Origin: Candidatus Nitrososphaera evergladensis SR1
GTDB lineage: Archaea > Thermoproteota > Nitrososphaeria > Nitrososphaerales > Nitrososphaeraceae
DNA: 64,000 nt
Reading direction: 5' to 3'
NCBI RefSeq assembly: GCF_000730285.1
Contig: NZ_CP007174.1
Coordinates: 1,426,001-1,490,000, forward strand
Position numbers and translations under genes: made by a program. This document shows, one piece after another, positions 59,918-64,000 of the stretch (its first letter is position 1; each line of letters begins with the position of its first letter). The notes below the pieces were generated by a model that saw nothing but the letters and a program-made list of their open reading frames with translations, did not search any database and was not told the DNA's origin.

Positions 59918-61303
59918 GTGGTAGCTTTTGGCCGTCTCGACTTGGGCGGCAAGATAAGGATCGAGCCCCTAGCCGCGACTGAAGACCAGTTTACGCTATT
60001 CAAGAAACTCTATTCTTCCTCTGACCGCGCATTTATTCTAGAGTCGCTGATAGGCCCAAAGGAGCTTGCCGAGATGTCAGTCATCGGCTTTGACCCCGAA
60101 GTCACAGTCACCTGCGACTCTGAAACATTTACAGTTGAAAGGCGCGGTAGGATAAAAAAGCAAAAAGTAAGAGAGCCCCTGTCGCAGCTGCGCCAGCTGG
60201 TGCCGGAGGTAAAGGACGGCACTTTTCGATACATTGGAGGCGCGGTGGGGTACATCAGCTATGACGCGATAAGGTTCTGGGAAAGCCTGCCCGTGGACAA
60301 GCGCAAGGGCAAAAACACGTTTCCCATGATGGAATTTGGGATTTACACGGACGGCATACTGTACAACCACATGGAAAACCGCGCCTACTACTTTTACCTA
60401 GGCAAGTCGCGCCTGAAAGAAATCGAGTGCCTGCTGTCAAAACCGCCCGCCAAGTCTCCTCCTTTTACACATACCGCGCCGCGCAGGAACATGACCAAGG
60501 AGCATTTCGCAGGCATGGTGAGAAAAGCCAAAAAGTACGTCTACGACGGCGACACGTTTCAGGTAGTGCTTGCCAAGAACATCAAGTTTGGCGTAAGTGG
60601 AGACATGCTGCGCTTTTACGAAGCGCTCAGAGAAGTCAACCCGTCGCCCTACATGTACTTTATGAAAATGGGCAAGCGCTGCATTATCGGCTCAAGCCCG
60701 GAAATGCTAGTCCGCGTCACAAAGGGCCACGTCGAGACGTTTCCAATCGCCGGCACGAGGCCTATAGTCGAGGACGAGAAAAAGAACGAGGAGATGCGCC
60801 AGGACCTTCTAAAGGACGAAAAAGAGCTTGCCGAGCACACCATGCTCGTGGACCTTGCAAGAAACGACATTGGCAGGGTATGCAGGTACGGCACGGTCAA
60901 GGTAGACGAGTTGATGACGGTCAAACGCTTTAGCCACGTGCAACACATTGTCTCGCACGTCGCAGGCAACCTGCAAGAGTCGTACGACTCGTACGACGCC
61001 CTGAGGGCGGTATTTCCCGCAGGGACAGTGTCGGGCGCTCCAAAGGTGCGCGCGATGGAGATAATCAACGAGCTAGAGCCGGACCTCCGGGGTCCCTATG
61101 CAGGCGCGCTAGGCTATTTCTCGTTCAACGGTTCGTGCGACTTTGCGATAACCATACGCTCGCTTTTTGTCGACGGAAACAAGGCTTACATCCAGTCGGG
61201 CGCCGGCATCGTCATGGATTCGGACCCTGAAAAAGAATGGGACGAAACTGAGCACAAGGCAAACGCCCTTCTTTCTGCGCTTCGCAAGGCCGCAAAAAAC
61301 TGA
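59918..61303 (+). CDS. trpE: anthranilate synthase component I
   Basis: 461 residues, GTG start 55 bp after ilvD. The chorismate-binding part has IGSSPEMLVRV, FPIAGTRP and VSGAPKVRAMEIINELEP, with PYMYFMKMG near 240. Feedback-site residues near the N-terminus (VFRILESLIGP-like FILESLIGPKE) are recognisable. No trpG or other trp genes follow within the window. It converts chorismate and glutamine-derived ammonia to anthranilate. Confidence 0.93.
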   Translation: MVAFGRLDLGGKIRIEPLAATEDQFTLFKKLYSSSDRAFILESLIGPKELAEMSVIGFDPEVTVTCDSETFTVERRGRIKKQKVREPLSQLRQLVPEVKDGTFRYIGGAVGYISYDAIRFWESLPVDKRKGKNTFPMMEFGIYTDGILYNHMENRAYYFYLGKSRLKEIECLLSKPPAKSPPFTHTAPRRNMTKEHFAGMVRKAKKYVYDGDTFQVVLAKNIKFGVSGDMLRFYEALREVNPSPYMYFMKMGKRCIIGSSPEMLVRVTKGHVETFPIAGTRPIVEDEKKNEEMRQDLLKDEKELAEHTMLVDLARNDIGRVCRYGTVKVDELMTVKRFSHVQHIVSHVAGNLQESYDSYDALRAVFPAGTVSGAPKVRAMEIINELEPDLRGPYAGALGYFSFNGSCDFAITIRSLFVDGNKAYIQSGAGIVMDSDPEKEWDETEHKANALLSALRKAAKN

Positions 61304-61549
61304 CTTTTCGCTCAATGCCAGCCTGCTTCCTAGGCCGTTTTCGCAGCCCTTTCGTGCTTGGCACGTGCTAAAAATGAACCCTTGTCAGCGGTTGGCAGTT
61401 TTGCCGGTCAGAAAAACGATGTTGTTGATAATGTAATCATATATATCGTTGTAAACTGAGAATTATGATATTATATTATATCTATCAGTTTAATATGATA
61501 AATACTATACAGTAATGATCTGTACGATTGCAATACTAAGAAAAAGGAT

Positions 61550-62890
61550 CTAGTGGTTTGTAGGTGGCCTTGCAAACATGTTGTCTGCGTTCATGTGATA
61601 TTCCACTGCAAGCGACGGGTCTTTCTGCCTGCCCGTGAGAATGCCAACAACCACGTCGTCCTTCTTTATCGTGCCTTCTTTTCGCAGCTTGCGTACGCCT
61701 GCCGGTACTGCGCCTGAAGCCATCTCGCAGTCAAAACCATTCAGGCCGACTATTGACATTCCGTCGCTCATCTCCCTGTCGGTTGCCTGCACGACTATGC
61801 CGTTGGTGAAATGAAGGGCTCTTAATGCCTTGACGATGTTGGCTGGCCTTCCTATCTGGATTGCAGTTGCGTGCGTCTTGGGCCTTATTCCCTGCTTGTC
61901 TAGGTCTGCGTAATACCTGTCGACCATGCCAAGATCCGGCCTGCCGTCGTTCCATGACAGCTTTTTGCCCTCAAACATGCCATTGTAAAGCTCGTACAGC
62001 GTATTTGCGCCCTCGGCGTTTACAACCACAATCCTTGGGATCTTTTTTATCCATCCCCATTCGTACAGTTCGATTAATGCTTTTCCGCAGCTAGAAGTAT
62101 TGCCCAGCGCGCCACCGGGATAAACTATCCAGTCTGGCGGGTTCCAGTTCAGATGCTCCATTACCCTGTAGACTATGGTCTTCTGGCCCTCTATCCTGAA
62201 CGGGTTTACAGAATTTACAGTGTAGCCGCCTGTTTCTTTGGCGTTCTTGAGAGAAGTTGCAAGCGCGTCGTCAAAGTTGCCCTGCACCTGTATGACCTGC
62301 GCGCCAAACTGGAAAGCCTGGCCTAGTTTGCCTGGCGCAATCTCTCCCTTTGGGATATAGACGTCGCACTGGATATCCTCGTTTGCCGCATACATTGCCG
62401 CAGACGCGGACGTGTTGCCGGTTGAGGCACAGATTATCTTTTTTACCTTGAGCATCTTGGCGTGCGTCACGGCAGTAGACATGCCGTTGTCCTTGAACGA
62501 ACCTGAAGGGTTGTAGCCTTCTGGCTGGAGGAAAAAGCTGTCATGGCTCATGTCGGCATAGTCTGCCGCCTTGCTCATGTTGTACGGTTTTGAGAGCCTG
62601 CCTTCAGAGCCGTCAAGCGACACCAGCACGCGGGCGCACTCGTTAAAATCTTCGGTGTCGATACCTGCAAAGTTTACCAGGTCGCGAAAACGCCAGACGC
62701 CGGACTCGTTGTAGATGTTGCCTCCGTGGTTGCGCCTCTGGTAAAACCTTTCAATGAGATCGCGGCTTGGCCTTTTGCTGTATTTGATATCAAGGAGCGA
62801 GCCGCAGGTGCACCTGTAGATGTCGTTGTCAATGCCATACGACTTGCCGCAGTCCGGATTGATGCATTTCTTTATGGCGTGCTCGGCCAT
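61550..62890 (-). CDS. thrC: threonine synthase
   Basis: 446 residues. An N-terminal zinc-ribbon-like segment (C9, C14, C27, C29) precedes the PLP domain. The PLP lysine is K133 in NPSGSFKDNGM; the phosphate loop GNTSASAA follows. It converts O-phosphohomoserine to threonine. A TATA-like cacctaaatagc lies about 35 bp upstream. The 246 bp to trpE is AT-rich, with no gene seen. Confidence 0.93.
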   Translation of the reverse strand: MAEHAIKKCINPDCGKSYGIDNDIYRCTCGSLLDIKYSKRPSRDLIERFYQRRNHGGNIYNESGVWRFRDLVNFAGIDTEDFNECARVLVSLDGSEGRLSKPYNMSKAADYADMSHDSFFLQPEGYNPSGSFKDNGMSTAVTHAKMLKVKKIICASTGNTSASAAMYAANEDIQCDVYIPKGEIAPGKLGQAFQFGAQVIQVQGNFDDALATSLKNAKETGGYTVNSVNPFRIEGQKTIVYRVMEHLNWNPPDWIVYPGGALGNTSSCGKALIELYEWGWIKKIPRIVVVNAEGANTLYELYNGMFEGKKLSWNDGRPDLGMVDRYYADLDKQGIRPKTHATAIQIGRPANIVKALRALHFTNGIVVQATDREMSDGMSIVGLNGFDCEMASGAVPAGVRKLRKEGTIKKDDVVVGILTGRQKDPSLAVEYHMNADNMFARPPTNH

Positions 62891-62935
62891 GATGTTGTTC
62901 AGAATGAGACGTTAGGACTTGCTATTTAGGTGTTT

Positions 62936-63205
62936 TTACTTTTTGACGCTCTTCTCATACATTTTCAGGATCTGCTGGATCACGCCGTCCATGTCGTCCT
63001 CGCGGACCTCCGGCGACGCGGCATGCTTTAGCAGGTTGCTGATTGTGGATGATATCTCAGAGCTGACCTCGTCAAAACTGTCCATGTCGCTGTAGCTCTG
63101 CTGGTAAAGCCTTCGCAGTTTCATTGCATACATCTGCGTTTGCTCGTTGAGGCTGATGTCGTAGCTGCGATTGTTTACCTTTATCTTTTCCTTTATCATC
63201 CGCAC
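62936..63205 (-). CDS. small conserved helical protein
   Basis: 89 residues. The GTG start at 63205 is about 24 bp after a TATA-like gtattttaaacacc, so the transcript is leaderless. The sequence is mainly helical (EQTQMYAMKLRRLYQQSYSDMDSFDEVSSEISSTISNLLKHA), with a charged end. The family is unknown to me. Confidence 0.6.
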   Translation of the reverse strand: MRMIKEKIKVNNRSYDISLNEQTQMYAMKLRRLYQQSYSDMDSFDEVSSEISSTISNLLKHAASPEVREDDMDGVIQQILKMYEKSVKK

Positions 63206-63249
63206 TTGTCCGGGGTTACGGGTGTTTAAAATACTTGTCTAATGAGATT

Positions 63250-63753
63250 TTAGGGGGAGGTACGCTTTGTCATAAGGTACCTGTCATGGTCCACAAAGCC
63301 GTTGCGCCTGTAAAACCCGATGACTGCGCTGTTGTGCCTTGTCACTTCCAGATGCAGGGCGTTAACCTCTGCTTTTTTTGCCACTTTGTGCGCATGTTCA
63401 AGGACCGCCTGCCCTATTTTCCTTCCGCGGTATTCTTGCAGGATGAAAAACTCGTCAATGAATGCGTCGCGGCCACCAAACTCTAGGCTGTAGCCAAACG
63501 CAAGCACGAGATACCCTATGGGCTTGCTGCTGCCGTCAAGTACAAGAAGTACTGTGCCAAGCTTGCGATTGCCAAGCAGCTTGCGCATTGCTTTTTTGGC
63601 CTTTTTCCTGTCAAAATCGTGACAGTCGTAATCATAATATTTTTCCATGAGCGCATAAAGCGCGTCAAGGTCGCCTGTGCACGCCATTCGTATTCCGTAC
63701 TGCAATATGCATACGTCATCATCATTCTCCTGTTCAAAACCGTTTCGCAGCAT
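63250..63753 (-). CDS. GNAT-family N-acetyltransferase
   Basis: 167 residues. YGIRMACTGDLDALYALMEKYY begins the fold. FIDEFFILQEYRGRKIGQAVLEHAHKVAKKA holds the acetyl-CoA pyrophosphate loop (EYRGRKIG), and HNSAVIGFYRRNGFVDHDRYLMTK is motif B. The acceptor is unknown. Confidence 0.88.
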   Translation of the reverse strand: MLRNGFEQENDDDVCILQYGIRMACTGDLDALYALMEKYYDYDCHDFDRKKAKKAMRKLLGNRKLGTVLLVLDGSSKPIGYLVLAFGYSLEFGGRDAFIDEFFILQEYRGRKIGQAVLEHAHKVAKKAEVNALHLEVTRHNSAVIGFYRRNGFVDHDRYLMTKRTSP

Positions 63754-63873
63754 GAGATGTTAGGATCCTGATGTAACCGCCGGGCCTTGTTACCGCGGTT
63801 ACAGCACGCGTCGGTACAGCCGCCCTTTTACTTGATTGCCAGCAAAACATTGCTAGGTGCCATCATAGTCAAG

Positions 63874-64000
63874 ATGTCATTTGGTAACAAATGGGTAAAA
63901 CCACAAGGAGAAAGCGTAGGACACAAGCTGATTGAAGGAATCAAGCCGCAAACACCACTAAAGCCGAGGATAGAAGAAGCGCAAAAGAAATTGCAGATGC
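63874..64000 (+). CDS. ESCRT-III/CdvB-like protein, 3' end outside the window
   Basis: Only 42 codons are visible (MSFGNKWVKPQGESVGHKL..., then PLKPRIEEAQKKLQM). The FxNKW start and the basic KPRIEEAxKKLQ helix are typical of archaeal Snf7/CdvB proteins. These assemble at the division site and remodel membranes. A TATA-like cccttttacttg lies 45-50 bp upstream. The gene runs off the right edge. Confidence 0.7.
   Translation, partial: MSFGNKWVKPQGESVGHKLIEGIKPQTPLKPRIEEAQKKLQM

Overview
The window reads as chromosomal DNA of an ammonia-oxidising thaumarchaeon of the Nitrososphaera type. The information-processing genes are archaeal: aIF2-alpha, Nop10, eS1, uS15, RNase P p30 and Pop5, tRNA-splicing endonuclease, the KEOPS subunit Pcc1, RadB, an Sm-like protein and a DHH/RecJ-like nuclease. 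An ESCRT-III/CdvB-like gene starts at the right edge. Many genes have a TATA-like box about 25 bp before a start codon with little or no leader, and TTG/GTG starts are frequent. Genus-level assignment is an inference from this gene set. I found no rRNA, no convincing tRNA and no CRISPR array.

Layout. 0-8 kb: an FAD-linked oxidase, two methyltransferases, small metal-binding proteins, a flavin-type oxidase and a soluble homologue of the corrinoid protein MtrA. 8-14 kb: DPM1/GtrA glycosyltransferase, RadB, Sm-like protein, bacterial-type MetK, an SDR and cbiD. 14-23 kb: two membrane glycosyltransferases and the rest of a corrin-ring set (cbiG, a cbiX-cbiC fusion, cbiA/cobB, and the adenosyltransferase cobO). 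Together with cbiD this is a dispersed anaerobic-type cobalamin pathway. 23-27.5 kb: aIF2-alpha, nop10, geranylgeranyl reductase-like, thioesterase, PEP-mutase family and VOC genes. 27.5-30.3 kb: a sparse, AT-richer stretch with tiny zinc-ribbon genes, at least one broken, and two strongly structured RNA candidates. 30-34 kb: AMMECR1, a glycosyltransferase, a degenerate ThiI-like protein, and two small membrane proteins with their own strong promoters. 34-39.8 kb: an operon-like run rps15-recJ/GAN-pcc1-serS-rps3ae-DUF54-rpp30-pop5. 39.9-45.5 kb: radical SAM, polysaccharide deacetylase, PhoU-like, endA, HIT and small conserved genes.

45.6-57.9 kb is an apparently undescribed integrated mobile element. 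A tyrosine recombinase gene sits at each end and both read inward. Between them are a primase-polymerase/SF3 helicase, an adjacent cluster of inverted GTACGGG-type iterons around an AT-rich core (a likely replication origin), a five-finger zinc protein, AbrB/RHH/DUF2080-type small regulators, a short operon of two-helix membrane microproteins, and a 1206-residue protein of unknown function. The pattern suggests a small plasmid or virus-like element. The 70-residue double-helix membrane protein resembles spindle-shaped virus capsid proteins in architecture only.

58-64 kb returns to ordinary metabolism (ilvD, trpE, thrC), small conserved genes, a GNAT acetyltransferase and the start of an ESCRT-III gene. 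Other points of interest are a frameshift that cuts off a double zinc ribbon at 21.7 kb, an RNase P p30 gene with no canonical start codon, and several long nested hairpins that may be non-coding RNAs.
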